A DNA stretch of 64,000 bases from contig DATJVC010000008.1 in the NCBI GenBank assembly GCA_035501935.1, positions 1 to 64,000 of the forward strand. Direction: 5' to 3'. The stretch's first letter is position 1. Each line of letters opens with the position of its first letter. The position numbers and the translations under genes were made by a program. The DNA is from Gammaproteobacteria bacterium (GTDB taxonomy: Bacteria > Pseudomonadota > Gammaproteobacteria > JAJPIJ01). Shown here piece after piece: positions 56,633-64,000 of the stretch. The notes below the pieces were generated by a model. That model worked only from the letters and a program-made list of their open reading frames with translations. It was not told the origin of the DNA and did no database searches.

Positions 56633-57544
56633 TTATAAAAAATTGAACTCGAAGCTGGCGGCCTCATCCATGGAGGGGGCGGCGAGTTCCAGCACGGCGT
56701 AGATCGACTGCCCCGGCGGCATGCCGCTTTCAACCACGGTGCCTGCGGGCAGGTACTCGCGTGGCTGGAAGCGGCGCTCGCCAATGGCCTGCCCCGCCTG
56801 ATTAAACAGCACCAGGTCAAGCACGGGATAAGGTTGCACGAATCCCGCTTGATTCATGAAGGTGAGTTTGAGCAACAGACCGTGCTGGAAGCGCGGATGC
56901 TCGCTCACATCGCGGTTGACGATGTGAATAGCACCCAGGTCGCGCCGTACCCCGACAGTACAATGTAAGCGCTGGCATACCTGCTCAACAATGGGGCGCA
57001 ATTGCGGCCACCGTCCGAGCACCTCGTCGTACTGCCACCAGGCCAACTGGCCCGCCAGCAGCAACAGCAAAAGCATGGAAAAAAACGTCCAGATGGAGGA
57101 AGTTCTTTTTTTGGCGGGCGCAGCCTCCAGCGGGTAGGGCAGTTCCTCATCGAAGGATATTTGTGATGATTCTTCGCCTTCTTCGGACGGAACGTCCTCA
57201 TCGCCGATTACAGCCCCTTCCACTTCAACGGATGATTGGTCCATTTCTTGGAGCGGGACGTTTCCCATCTCCGGTTCATTGGGGGAGAAGGACAGGTCCT
57301 CGTCCATGGTTGTGTCCGGCACGGCGGCCGGCTGCGGTACGGGCATGAGTCTGGGGGTCGACGGTTCTCCGCTGACGGCGCCGTCGGTGGTGAACGGCGG
57401 CGACCCGGCGGCGGCATCGATCAGGTTTTCCAGGGCATCGAACTGGATGTAGCAACGCCCGCATTGCACGCGCCCGTGCGCCGCGCGCAGATGTTCGGCC
57501 AGCAGCTTGAAGGTTGCGCTACAACGTGGGCAACGGGTCATCAT
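56633..57544 (-). CDS. Zinc-ribbon, DUF3426 membrane protein
   Basis: The 303-residue protein begins with an MJ0042-type zinc ribbon (CPRC ... CGRC). An acidic, Pro/Ser-rich linker (about 45-150) leads to one membrane helix (about 158-175). A DUF3426 extracytoplasmic domain (about 185-303) has TFMNQAGFVQPYPVL and RRFQPREYL. The gene is conserved between prmA and dusB in many gammaproteobacteria. Function is unknown. ATG 57541 is an alternative start. Confidence 0.88.
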   Translation of the reverse strand: MMTRCPRCSATFKLLAEHLRAAHGRVQCGRCYIQFDALENLIDAAAGSPPFTTDGAVSGEPSTPRLMPVPQPAAVPDTTMDEDLSFSPNEPEMGNVPLQEMDQSSVEVEGAVIGDEDVPSEEGEESSQISFDEELPYPLEAAPAKKRTSSIWTFFSMLLLLLLAGQLAWWQYDEVLGRWPQLRPIVEQVCQRLHCTVGVRRDLGAIHIVNRDVSEHPRFQHGLLLKLTFMNQAGFVQPYPVLDLVLFNQAGQAIGERRFQPREYLPAGTVVESGMPPGQSIYAVLELAAPSMDEAASFEFNFL

Positions 57545-57574
57545 GAGTGTGATGGCTTCGGAACGCCGGGTAAC

Positions 57575-58456
57575 TCAGCGCCGCCGCCCGGTCAACATGG
57601 CCCAATCCCCCTCGACATGTGGCGGGTTCATGTTAAATGAGGTCCGGTAGGCGGCCAAGCAGTCGTTGACCTGATCGGAGAGCAGGCCGGAGAGCACCAA
57701 ATCGCCGTCCGGTTTGAGCAGACCGGCAAACACGGGGACCAACTGAACCAGTGGGCCGGCAAGAATATTGGCGAGCAACGCATCAGCACCGATTTCCACG
57801 GGCAGCTGGTCCGGCGGTCCCGTCCACAACTCATCGCCTATGTCGTTGCGCCCCGCGTTTTCGCGCGTGGTGATCAGACATTGCGGATCGACATCCACGG
57901 CGTAAGCGCGCGCCGCGCCCAGCTTGAGTGCGGCAATGGCGAGGATGCCGGAGCCGCAGCCGTAGTCGATGACGACCCTGCCACGCAGTTCCGCCCGTTC
58001 CAGCCAGCGGAGGCACATCGCGGTGGTGGGATGCGTGCCGGTGCCGAAGGCCATGCCCGGATCAAGGCGGAGATTGACCGCCGAAGGGTCCGGCGGCTCA
58101 TGCCAGCTGGGCACCACCCACAGGCGGCGGCCGAATCGCAGCGGCTGGAAGCGATCCATCCACAGCCGGTTCCAGTCCTGATCGTCGAGATGCGCCACCT
58201 CGCAGGGGGGCAGGGGCAATGGATCAAGCGCATCCGTGACCTGGAGAATGATGAAATCCGTTTCGGCGTCGGCGTCGAATAACGCGGTCAGTCGGGTTTG
58301 CCGCCACAAGGTCGGCGATTCGTCGACCTGATCAAAAACGGCTTCGTTGCCACCGGATCGCAGTGTGACCGCCAGCGCGCCGAGTTCTTCTAGGATCGGT
58401 GACAGGCGCTCGGCGCCGTCACTGTCGACGGCAAACGATATTTCTATCCAAGCCAT
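57575..58456 (-). CDS. prmA: Ribosomal protein L11 methyltransferase
   Basis: PrmA trimethylates ribosomal protein L11. The 293-residue protein has an N-terminal L11-recognition domain (about 1-90) and a class I methyltransferase domain with FGTGTHPTT, motif I VIDYGCGSGILAIAALKLGA, and LLANILAGPL. It lies downstream of accC, separated by a palindromic spacer. Confidence 0.96.
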   Translation of the reverse strand: MAWIEISFAVDSDGAERLSPILEELGALAVTLRSGGNEAVFDQVDESPTLWRQTRLTALFDADAETDFIILQVTDALDPLPLPPCEVAHLDDQDWNRLWMDRFQPLRFGRRLWVVPSWHEPPDPSAVNLRLDPGMAFGTGTHPTTAMCLRWLERAELRGRVVIDYGCGSGILAIAALKLGAARAYAVDVDPQCLITTRENAGRNDIGDELWTGPPDQLPVEIGADALLANILAGPLVQLVPVFAGLLKPDGDLVLSGLLSDQVNDCLAAYRTSFNMNPPHVEGDWAMLTGRRR

Positions 58457-58476
58457 GTGATGAATTACCCGGGGGG

Positions 58477-58615
58477 AACCGCTTGGAAGCGTTACGAGCG
58501 GGTGTCAGATGAGGGCGGACGGAGCGCAGGAACCGGGGCATACCAATCAGTATGTGACGATTCCGGGCACCGCCCGACCCCGGATCACACTCGCGCAGTA
58601 GCTCTCCAAGCGGTT
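58477..58615. repeat. Palindromic element in the accC-prmA gap
   Basis: AACCGCTTGGA (58477-58487) and TCCAAGCGGTT (58605-58615) are perfect 11-bp terminal inverted repeats. The subterminal regions GAGCGGGTGT and ACACTCGCGC also pair, and GCATAC/GTATGTG flank the centre. The 139-bp element ends 2 bp from the accC stop codon. The layout matches the elements at 36833 and 53485, although the sequence differs. Confidence 0.75.
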
Positions 58616-58617
58616 TT

Positions 58618-59958
58618 TCAGGCCAGGCCCAGCTTCTTTTCCAGATAATGGTTGTCGATGCCGCCGGTCTGAAAGGCGGCGTCCGCCATCATGTCCCGGT
58701 GCAACGGCAGGTTGGTCTTGATGCCCTCGATGACGATCTCGTTCAGCGCATTCGACATGCGGGCGATGGCAAATTCGCGTGTCTCGCCATGAGCAATCAG
58801 CTTGCCGATCATCGAGTCGTAATAGGGCGGCACCTTGTAGCCCTCATAAATGTGCGTGTCGATGCGGATGCCCGGACCGCCCGGGGGATGATACAGCGTA
58901 ATGGTGCCGGGTGAGGGCGTGAACGTCTCCGGATCCTCGGCGTTGATGCGGCACTCAATGGCATGGCCGCGGAGCATGATGTCCTTCTGCTTGAACAACA
59001 AAGGTTCGCCGGCGGCGATGCGGATCTGCTCCTTGACGATGTCTATGCCCGTGATCATCTCGGTAACGGGATGCTCAACCTGCAGGCGGGTGTTCATCTC
59101 GATGAAATAGAATTCACCTTCCTCGAACAGGAATTCAAAGGTACCGGCGCCACGGTAGCCGATCTCCTTGCAGGCATCCGAGCAGAGCCTGCCGATCCTG
59201 TGGCGCTGGTTGTCCGTGAGACCCGGCGCCGGCGCCTCCTCAATGACCTTCTGGTGATGGCGCTGCGTCGAGCAATCGCGCTCACCGAGAAACACCGCGT
59301 TGCCGTGGGTGTCGGCCAGCACCTGGATTTCAATATGACGCGGGGATTCCAGATATTTTTCCAGATACAGCACCGGATTGCCGAAGGCCGCCTGTGCCTC
59401 GCCCTGCGTCACGGTAATGGCGCTGCGCAATGCCGCGTCGCCATGCACCACCCGCATGCCGCGTCCGCCGCCGCCCGCCGCCTTGATGATGACCGGATAG
59501 CCGATGTCACGCGCGATCCTGCCGCATTCATCGAGATCGGCCGGCAACGGGCCATCGGAGCCAGGCACACAGGGCACGCCGGCCTCCTGCATGGCGTTGA
59601 TCGCGGAGATTTTGTCGCCCATGAGCCGGATGGTCTCGGCGCGGGGACCGATGAAGATGAAGCCGCTCTGTTCGACTCGGTCGGCAAAATCGGCGTTTTC
59701 CGACAGAAAACCATACCCCGGGTGGATGGCCACGGCGTCGGTGACCTCGGCGGCGCTGATGATGGCCGGGATATTGAGATAGCTGTCCGTTGAACGCGGC
59801 GGGCCGATGCAAACGGATTCGTCCGCCAGGCGCACGTGCTTCAGATCGCGATCGGCGGTGGAATGAACCGCCACCGTTTTGATGCCCAGTTCGCGGCAGG
59901 CGCGAAGAATGCGCAGCGCGATCTCGCCACGATTGGCAATGACGATTTTTTCCAGCAT
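58618..59958 (-). CDS. accC: Acetyl-CoA carboxylase biotin carboxylase subunit
   Basis: AccC carboxylates biotin on AccB with ATP and bicarbonate, at the start of fatty acid synthesis. The 446-residue ATP-grasp enzyme starts [18 protein letters not shown]. It has the Gly-rich AAGGGGRGM loop, the [10 protein letters not shown]-like block (here [13 protein letters not shown]), and the [14 protein letters not shown] motif. It follows accB by 8 bp. Confidence 0.98.
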   Translation of the reverse strand: MLEKIVIANRGEIALRILRACRELGIKTVAVHSTADRDLKHVRLADESVCIGPPRSTDSYLNIPAIISAAEVTDAVAIHPGYGFLSENADFADRVEQSGFIFIGPRAETIRLMGDKISAINAMQEAGVPCVPGSDGPLPADLDECGRIARDIGYPVIIKAAGGGGRGMRVVHGDAALRSAITVTQGEAQAAFGNPVLYLEKYLESPRHIEIQVLADTHGNAVFLGERDCSTQRHHQKVIEEAPAPGLTDNQRHRIGRLCSDACKEIGYRGAGTFEFLFEEGEFYFIEMNTRLQVEHPVTEMITGIDIVKEQIRIAAGEPLLFKQKDIMLRGHAIECRINAEDPETFTPSPGTITLYHPPGGPGIRIDTHIYEGYKVPPYYDSMIGKLIAHGETREFAIARMSNALNEIVIEGIKTNLPLHRDMMADAAFQTGGIDNHYLEKKLGLA

Positions 59959-59966
59959 GGCGGCGG

Positions 59967-60401
59967 TTACTGGACGGCGAACAGCGGCTGGCCGAATTCG
60001 ACCGGTTGTCCGTTTTCAACCAGCACCGCGGTGATCACGCCATCGCGATCCGCTTCGATCTGGTTCATGATTTTCATCGCCTCAATGATGCAGAGAATGT
60101 CACCCTTCTTGATTTGCTGGCCGATGGCTACAAACGCCGGCGTGCCGGGAGTGGGCGAGGCAAAGAAGGTGCCGACCATGGGCGCATTGACGGTATACCG
60201 TTCCGATATCGCGGGCTCGGCCCCGGTTTGCGATGGGGCCGCCGGCGCAGAGGTGAGGGCGGGCACGGTGTGCACCACGGTCGTGGCGGCCGGACTGCCA
60301 CGGTTGATGCGTACGGATTCCTCGCCTTCCTTGATTTCAATCTCGGCCAGGCCGGATTCCTGCAGTAGTTCAATCAGTTTTTTTATTTTCCGTATGTCCA
60401 T
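59967..60401 (-). CDS. accB: Biotin carboxyl carrier protein of acetyl-CoA carboxylase
   Basis: AccB carries the biotin that shuttles CO2 between AccC and AccAD. The 144-residue protein starts [13 protein letters not shown], has a flexible Ala/Pro/Thr linker (about 40-70), and a C-terminal biotinyl domain with the biotinylated Lys in [11 protein letters not shown]. The ATG at 60401 matches the family start; 60407 is equally possible. It lies 27 bp after aroQ. Confidence 0.97.
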   Translation of the reverse strand: MDIRKIKKLIELLQESGLAEIEIKEGEESVRINRGSPAATTVVHTVPALTSAPAAPSQTGAEPAISERYTVNAPMVGTFFASPTPGTPAFVAIGQQIKKGDILCIIEAMKIMNQIEADRDGVITAVLVENGQPVEFGQPLFAVQ

Positions 60402-60428
60402 GGCCATAAAATTGTCAGAATCTTCGAA

Positions 60429-60869
60429 CTAGTGGGGAAGACGGTGGATCGCCGACTGCAGCGCAAACTCGTAGCCGGCTGAACCCAGGCCCGTGATCAC
60501 GCCGACGGCGAGGTCCGACAGATAGGAATGGCGTCGAAACGCCTCGCGCGCGTGAACGTTCGACAGATGTACCTCGATAAACGGGATTTTTACGCTGGCA
60601 AAGGCATCGCGCAGCGCGATGCTGGTATGCGTGAAGGCGCCGGGATTGATCAATATGAAGGCGACACCCTCTTTGCGCGCCGAGTGGATGCGGTTGATGA
60701 GATCATGTTCGGCGTTGCTTTGAAAATTCAAAAGCTCGTGACCCGCCGCCCTGGCCTGCGCAGTCAGCCGCTGCATGATGTCCTGCAGCGTGTCGCGACC
60801 GTAGATTTCAGGTTCCCGCTCACCCAGAAGATTCAGGTTGGGGCCGTTGAGGACCAATATTTTCGCCAT
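60429..60869 (-). CDS. aroQ: 3-dehydroquinate dehydratase, type II
   Basis: AroQ dehydrates 3-dehydroquinate in the shikimate pathway. The 146-residue dodecameric type II enzyme starts [19 protein letters not shown], with catalytic Tyr in PEIYG and His in [11 protein letters not shown]. It heads the aroQ-accB-accC unit; an AT-rich region lies directly upstream. Confidence 0.97.
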   Translation of the reverse strand: MAKILVLNGPNLNLLGEREPEIYGRDTLQDIMQRLTAQARAAGHELLNFQSNAEHDLINRIHSARKEGVAFILINPGAFTHTSIALRDAFASVKIPFIEVHLSNVHAREAFRRHSYLSDLAVGVITGLGSAGYEFALQSAIHRLPH

Positions 60870-60902
60870 TTATATTTCTGCTAATTTGACGACGTTCACG
60901 TC

Positions 60903-60931
60903 ATATTAGCATATGATATACGCTAAATCGA
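60903..60931 (-). promoter_or_regulatory. Candidate promoter of aroQ-accB-accC
   Basis: On the minus strand TGCTAATAT (extended -10) lies at 60911-60903, with a weak -35 (TCGATT) 17 bp upstream. The position, about 35 bp before the aroQ start, is suitable, but the match is imperfect. Confidence 0.3.
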
Positions 60932-61001
60932 AGAAATTACGACAGTACGAGGATATTTGCTCTTTTTGGAACCCCTGTCCTTGGGACAAGACTTGATGGG
61001 G

Positions 61002-61526
61002 TTAAGGAATTAACAGCTTTTTAATGGCGGCCTCCAAGTCTGCATGGTGGAACTGGCCACGGCTGGTGACGCTGATTTTTCCCTTGCGATCGATGACCGC
61101 AGTGTAGGGGAGGGCGCCGATGTTGTTGCCAAACTGTTTTGAGAGCGAACCCTCTTCGTCGCCGACCAGTATAGGGTAATTGATGGGTTGTGTCTTGATG
61201 AAATCGCGGATGGCGTCCGGTTGATCCGCCGCGACGCCGACGAACTGCACTCCCGCCACGGCGTATTTTTCCTGCAATTGCACGAAGTCCGGAATTTCCT
61301 TGCGGCAGGGCGGGCACCAGGTGGCCCAGAAATTGACGATGATGATTTTGCCGGCCCACTCACTCAAATGGTGGACCTTGCCATCGAGATCGGGCAGCGC
61401 AAAGTCGATGCGCGGCTGTTCAATGGCGGGCGCGTTCGAACCGCTGACATGCCGACTGACGACGAATCCCGCCGCCAGCGCCAGCAGCGCGGTGATCAGC
61501 AGGCCAGCGTTTCTGGCGCTGAGCAT
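61002..61526 (-). CDS. TlpA-family thiol:disulfide oxidoreductase
   Basis: The 174-residue protein has an N-terminal membrane anchor (about 8-25) and a periplasmic thioredoxin fold with active site WATWCPPCRKE and the cis-Pro loop GALPYTAVID. TlpA/ResA/CcmG-type proteins reduce disulfides, often in cytochrome c maturation. Its start overlaps the end of dsbD by 31 bp, so DsbD is the likely electron donor (inference). Confidence 0.9.
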   Translation of the reverse strand: MLSARNAGLLITALLALAAGFVVSRHVSGSNAPAIEQPRIDFALPDLDGKVHHLSEWAGKIIIVNFWATWCPPCRKEIPDFVQLQEKYAVAGVQFVGVAADQPDAIRDFIKTQPINYPILVGDEEGSLSKQFGNNIGALPYTAVIDRKGKISVTSRGQFHHADLEAAIKKLLIP

Positions 61527-63358
61527 GGCGCGCGCGCATTATCCAGGTGCTTGATAAACGGCGCGGGCTCAACGAAGCCCTGCAAGCGGGAAGTACGCCG
61601 CTCGCGGCCTTCACCGTCGAAGAACAAAATCGCCGGCGGGCCAAAAAGACCGAGGTCTTTCAGCAGCGATTGATCGGTTGCATCGTTGGCGGTCACATCG
61701 GCGCGCAACAGCACGGCGCCTTGCAGCGCCTTTTGCACGGTCTGGTCGGTAAAGGTTTCGCGTTCCAGGCGTTTGCATTCGACGCACCAGTCGGCATAAA
61801 GGTCGAGCATCACCGGCTTGCCCGCGGCCTGCGTCAACGCGGATTTAAGCTCGTCACTGCCATGCACCGGCGTGAAAACCGGGGTTGGCCTGGCCGCCGA
61901 TGCCGCCGCGCCGGAAGCCAGCGAGAATTTCTGCAGGGGATGGAACGGATCCTGTCCACCGGTCGCCACGCCAACCAGCATCAGCACGCCATAAAGACTT
62001 AACGCCAGACCCAGCGCCTTGGCCGTCTGGCGGCCGCCGCCGCTGTGGGCTGTATGCGTGAACGTACCCATGAAAACACCGGCCGTCAACGCCAGCAAGG
62101 CCCACAACAGCAGGATGACGTGGCCGGGCAGCAGCCGGCTCAAAAACCAGATCGCCACGCCCAACATGACGAAGCCGAAGAACCGTTTGATGGCGTCCAT
62201 CCAGGCGCCGGCGCGCGGCAGCAAGGCGCCGGCCGATGCGCCCACGAGCAAAAGCGGCAGGCCCATTCCCAACGCCATGGCGAAGAGCGCGAACCCGCCC
62301 AGCACTGCGTTGCCATTCTGGCCTATGTAGATCAACGCGCCGGCAAGCGGCGGCGCCACGCAAGGGCCGACAATCAACGCCGAAAACACACCCATGACTC
62401 CGGCGCCGATCAGGGAGCCGCCGCGTTGCCGGCCGCTAACAGCGGACAGCCATGTCTGCCAGCGTGCGGGCAGTTGCAGCGTGAATACCCCGAACATGGA
62501 CAGGGCCAGTATCACGAATATCAGCGCAAAGGCGACAAGCAATGCGGGTTGCTGAAACCAGGCCTGCAGGTTCTGGCCGAATGAACCGGCGGCCACGCCG
62601 GCCAGCGCATAAGTGCAGGCCATCGCGATGACATAAACAAGCGAGAGTACCAGGGCCCGACCGCGGTAGGCCTGCTGGCCCACGATCAGGCCGGAGAGAA
62701 TGGGCACCATGGGATAAACGCAAGGGGTGAAGGCAAGCACCAATCCAATCAGGAAAAAGACGCCAGCGATGTTCCACAACGAGCCATGGGCCAGAATCGA
62801 ACTGTAGTGATCGGTGTCGTTGGTACCGGGCAGCAGGGTGGTGGATGTGGGCATCAATCCGCCTGCACTTGCGGGCAGATTGATCGTCAGGGTCTTGTGG
62901 ATGGGGGGATAGCAGATTCCATCCTTGGCGCAGCCCTGGTAATTCATGGTCAACTGCACGGGTTGTGCGATGGCCTGCTGCCGTTGCAGCGGCAGCAGGA
63001 TATCGAACTGATGCAACATGATTTCGACGCGGCCGAATGTCGGGTCCTCTTCCATCTCGCCCGCCGGGATCATGACCTGGCCCAGCGTCATGCCATCGCC
63101 CTTGATGGAGAATGAAAAGCGCTGGTGATAAAGGTAGTAGCCATCGGCGACGTCCCAATGGGCACGCAAGGTCTTCGCGTCTGTTGCATCCACTATGACC
63201 TTGAAGGCATCCTCAGGATCGAGGAATTCACGCTCTCCACTCTGGCCTGCAGCACTCTTCAGCACGGCGAGCGGACTAACGCCGGAATCGGCCGCCACCG
63301 ATGTCGTAAGCAGCAGTCCCAAGCCAAAGCCGGCCAGCAGGTAGACTAGTTTTTGCAT
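61496..63358 (-). CDS. dsbD: Thiol:disulfide interchange protein DsbD
   Basis: DsbD passes electrons from cytoplasmic thioredoxin to periplasmic reductases. The 620-residue protein has a signal peptide (MQKLVYLLAGFGLGLLL) and an N-terminal domain with the pair in YQGCAKDGICYPP. An eight-helix membrane domain carries the redox Cys in FTPCVYPM and VGPCVAPP, and a C-terminal thioredoxin domain has YADWCVECKRLE. The ATG at 63358 is used, overlapping cutA by 13 bp. Confidence 0.96.
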   Translation of the reverse strand: MQKLVYLLAGFGLGLLLTTSVAADSGVSPLAVLKSAAGQSGEREFLDPEDAFKVIVDATDAKTLRAHWDVADGYYLYHQRFSFSIKGDGMTLGQVMIPAGEMEEDPTFGRVEIMLHQFDILLPLQRQQAIAQPVQLTMNYQGCAKDGICYPPIHKTLTINLPASAGGLMPTSTTLLPGTNDTDHYSSILAHGSLWNIAGVFFLIGLVLAFTPCVYPMVPILSGLIVGQQAYRGRALVLSLVYVIAMACTYALAGVAAGSFGQNLQAWFQQPALLVAFALIFVILALSMFGVFTLQLPARWQTWLSAVSGRQRGGSLIGAGVMGVFSALIVGPCVAPPLAGALIYIGQNGNAVLGGFALFAMALGMGLPLLLVGASAGALLPRAGAWMDAIKRFFGFVMLGVAIWFLSRLLPGHVILLLWALLALTAGVFMGTFTHTAHSGGGRQTAKALGLALSLYGVLMLVGVATGGQDPFHPLQKFSLASGAAASAARPTPVFTPVHGSDELKSALTQAAGKPVMLDLYADWCVECKRLERETFTDQTVQKALQGAVLLRADVTANDATDQSLLKDLGLFGPPAILFFDGEGRERRTSRLQGFVEPAPFIKHLDNARAPCSAPETLAC

Positions 63359-63666
63359 TGCTCGTCCATCCACTTCAGGTACTCCGTCAATCCTTCGACA
63401 ATGGGAACGGCAATAATTTCCGGAAGCTCATAGGGGTGATGGGCGCGCAGGGTATCCTGGACGCGGTCATAGCATTCACGTTGGGTTTTGATGATGAGTA
63501 GATGCTCATCCACAGTTTCGCGTTTCCCCTGCCAGCGGTAAATCGAACGTATCCCCGGCAATACATTAACGCAGGCAGCCAGCTTCATATCGATGAGCTT
63601 GATGGCCATGGTTTCCGCAGTGCTTTTATCCGGGCATGTATTGATAATTAGTATGTGCTCACTCAT
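63346..63666 (-). CDS. cutA: Divalent-cation tolerance protein CutA
   Basis: CutA1 is a small trimeric protein with a PII-like fold, linked to copper tolerance although its exact function is unsettled. The 106-residue product has the family pattern TCPDKSTAETMAIKLI, KLAACVNVLPGIRSIY and YELPEIIAVPI. The start at 63666 is ATG, preceded by an in-frame TTG. It is divergent from groES and begins the cutA-dsbD-tlpA unit. Confidence 0.95.
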   Translation of the reverse strand: MSEHILIINTCPDKSTAETMAIKLIDMKLAACVNVLPGIRSIYRWQGKRETVDEHLLIIKTQRECYDRVQDTLRAHHPYELPEIIAVPIVEGLTEYLKWMDEQCKN

Positions 63667-63720
63667 CAAAGTCGATTGATTTTAATAAAGTATTTTAATG
63701 TAACTTAAATAAATTTTTCC

Positions 63721-63748
63721 TTGACAAGCCCATGGCCATATTTATAAT
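63721..63748 (+). promoter_or_regulatory. Consensus sigma-70 promoter of groES
   Basis: TTGACA (63721-63726) and TATAAT (63743-63748) both match consensus exactly and are 16 bp apart. This is an unusually strong vegetative promoter for the groES operon, with the CIRCE operator at its -10/start region. Confidence 0.9.
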
Positions 63749-63774
63749 TAGCACTCACAAATACAGAGTGCTAA
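63748..63774 (+). promoter_or_regulatory. CIRCE operator (HrcA binding site)
   Basis: TTAGCACTC-N9-GAGTGCTAA is a perfect match to the CIRCE consensus, the operator bound by the heat-shock repressor HrcA. It begins at the last base of the -10 hexamer, so bound HrcA would block transcription of groES. hrcA itself is not in this window. Confidence 0.97.
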
Positions 63775-63828
63775 CAGCATACTCAACTACAAGCTTACCA
63801 TCAACTCGAAGAACAGGAGATTCAAGTC

Positions 63829-64000
63829 ATGAAACTTCGTCCTCTACACGACCGGGTCATCGTCAAGCGCCTGGAAGAAGAGCGTAAAAGCGCCGGCGGC
63901 ATCGTCATCCCCGACACCGCCGCGGAGAAACCCATGCGTGGCAAGGTACTGGGCGTCGGCCCCGGCAAAATGAACGACAAAGGCACCCTCAACGCGATGA
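63829..64000 (+). CDS. groES: Co-chaperonin GroES (partial, runs off the window)
   Basis: The first 57 codons are present: [18 protein letters not shown], then [15 protein letters not shown] (the mobile loop that binds GroEL) and [10 protein letters not shown]. GroES caps the GroEL folding chamber. The gene starts at 63829 after an AGGAGA SD and continues beyond the window end, presumably followed by groEL. It is controlled by the promoter and CIRCE site upstream. Confidence 0.97.
   Translation, partial: MKLRPLHDRVIVKRLEEERKSAGGIVIPDTAAEKPMRGKVLGVGPGKMNDKGTLNAM

Noticed and set aside
60940-61001. Terminator after tlpA (AACCCC...GGGGTT stem)
   Set aside because: A stem can be drawn, but on the tlpA strand it is followed by CCAAAAAG, not a T tract, so it is not a convincing intrinsic terminator.

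Overview
The window is a dense, GC-rich gammaproteobacterial chromosome segment, almost entirely housekeeping genes. It reads like a free-living, probably chemolithotrophic or methylotrophy-related member of a deep gammaproteobacterial lineage (Chromatiales/Acidiferrobacterales-like). That placement is inferred from gene order and gene content; no marker here fixes the genus.

Layout: (1) 1-15.6 kb: tRNA-Lys, an FmdB-type zinc ribbon protein, aspS, a Nudix hydrolase and nadA, an alpha/beta hydrolase, then the canonical yebC-ruvCAB-ybgC-tolQRAB-pal-cpoB-queE-queC run and a small membrane protein. (2) 15.6-21 kb, minus strand: the cell-wall recycling group amgK-murU-mltF, ppnP and a patatin phospholipase. 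(3) 21.2-29.6 kb: kdsD-kdsC-lptC-lptA-lptB-rpoN-hpf-rapZ-ptsH-ptsI, joining LPS precursor synthesis and export, sigma-54, ribosome hibernation and phosphotransfer. (4) 30-38 kb: polA, hisA-hisF-hisI, a SYLF-domain gene, hisE and tatABC. (5) 38-48.5 kb: a TauE/SafE permease, rpiA, ilvA, a class II aldolase, a lipoprotein, two EF-hand proteins, a formaldehyde-activating-enzyme-like protein, typA, dtd and rhlE. (6) 48.8-52.1 kb: a methyltransferase, hemF and a detached hisB-hisH pair. (7) 52.2-63.7 kb, minus strand: the classic cluster cutA-dsbD-tlpA / aroQ-accB-accC-prmA-(DUF3426)-dusB-fis-purH-purD. (8) 63.7 kb to the end: groES with a consensus sigma-70 promoter and a perfect CIRCE operator.

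What the genes alone do not explain is a population of short palindromic intergenic elements. A double-hairpin repeat occurs three times (187, 35105, 52091), twice directly after a his gene. A ~130-140 bp palindromic element occurs twice in opposite orientation (36833 between tatA and tatB; 40039 running into the ilvA start). Two further palindromic spacers of similar design lie in purH-purD and accC-prmA, and two elements carry a CGTTCGCCCTGAG core (859 and 39020). These look like non-autonomous REP/MITE-type elements; no transposase is encoded here. The most unusual protein is the Fae homologue at 44214-44762, which lacks the catalytic histidine of true Fae and sits beside two secreted EF-hand paralogues. 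I found no CRISPR array, prophage, complete insertion sequence or defence island.
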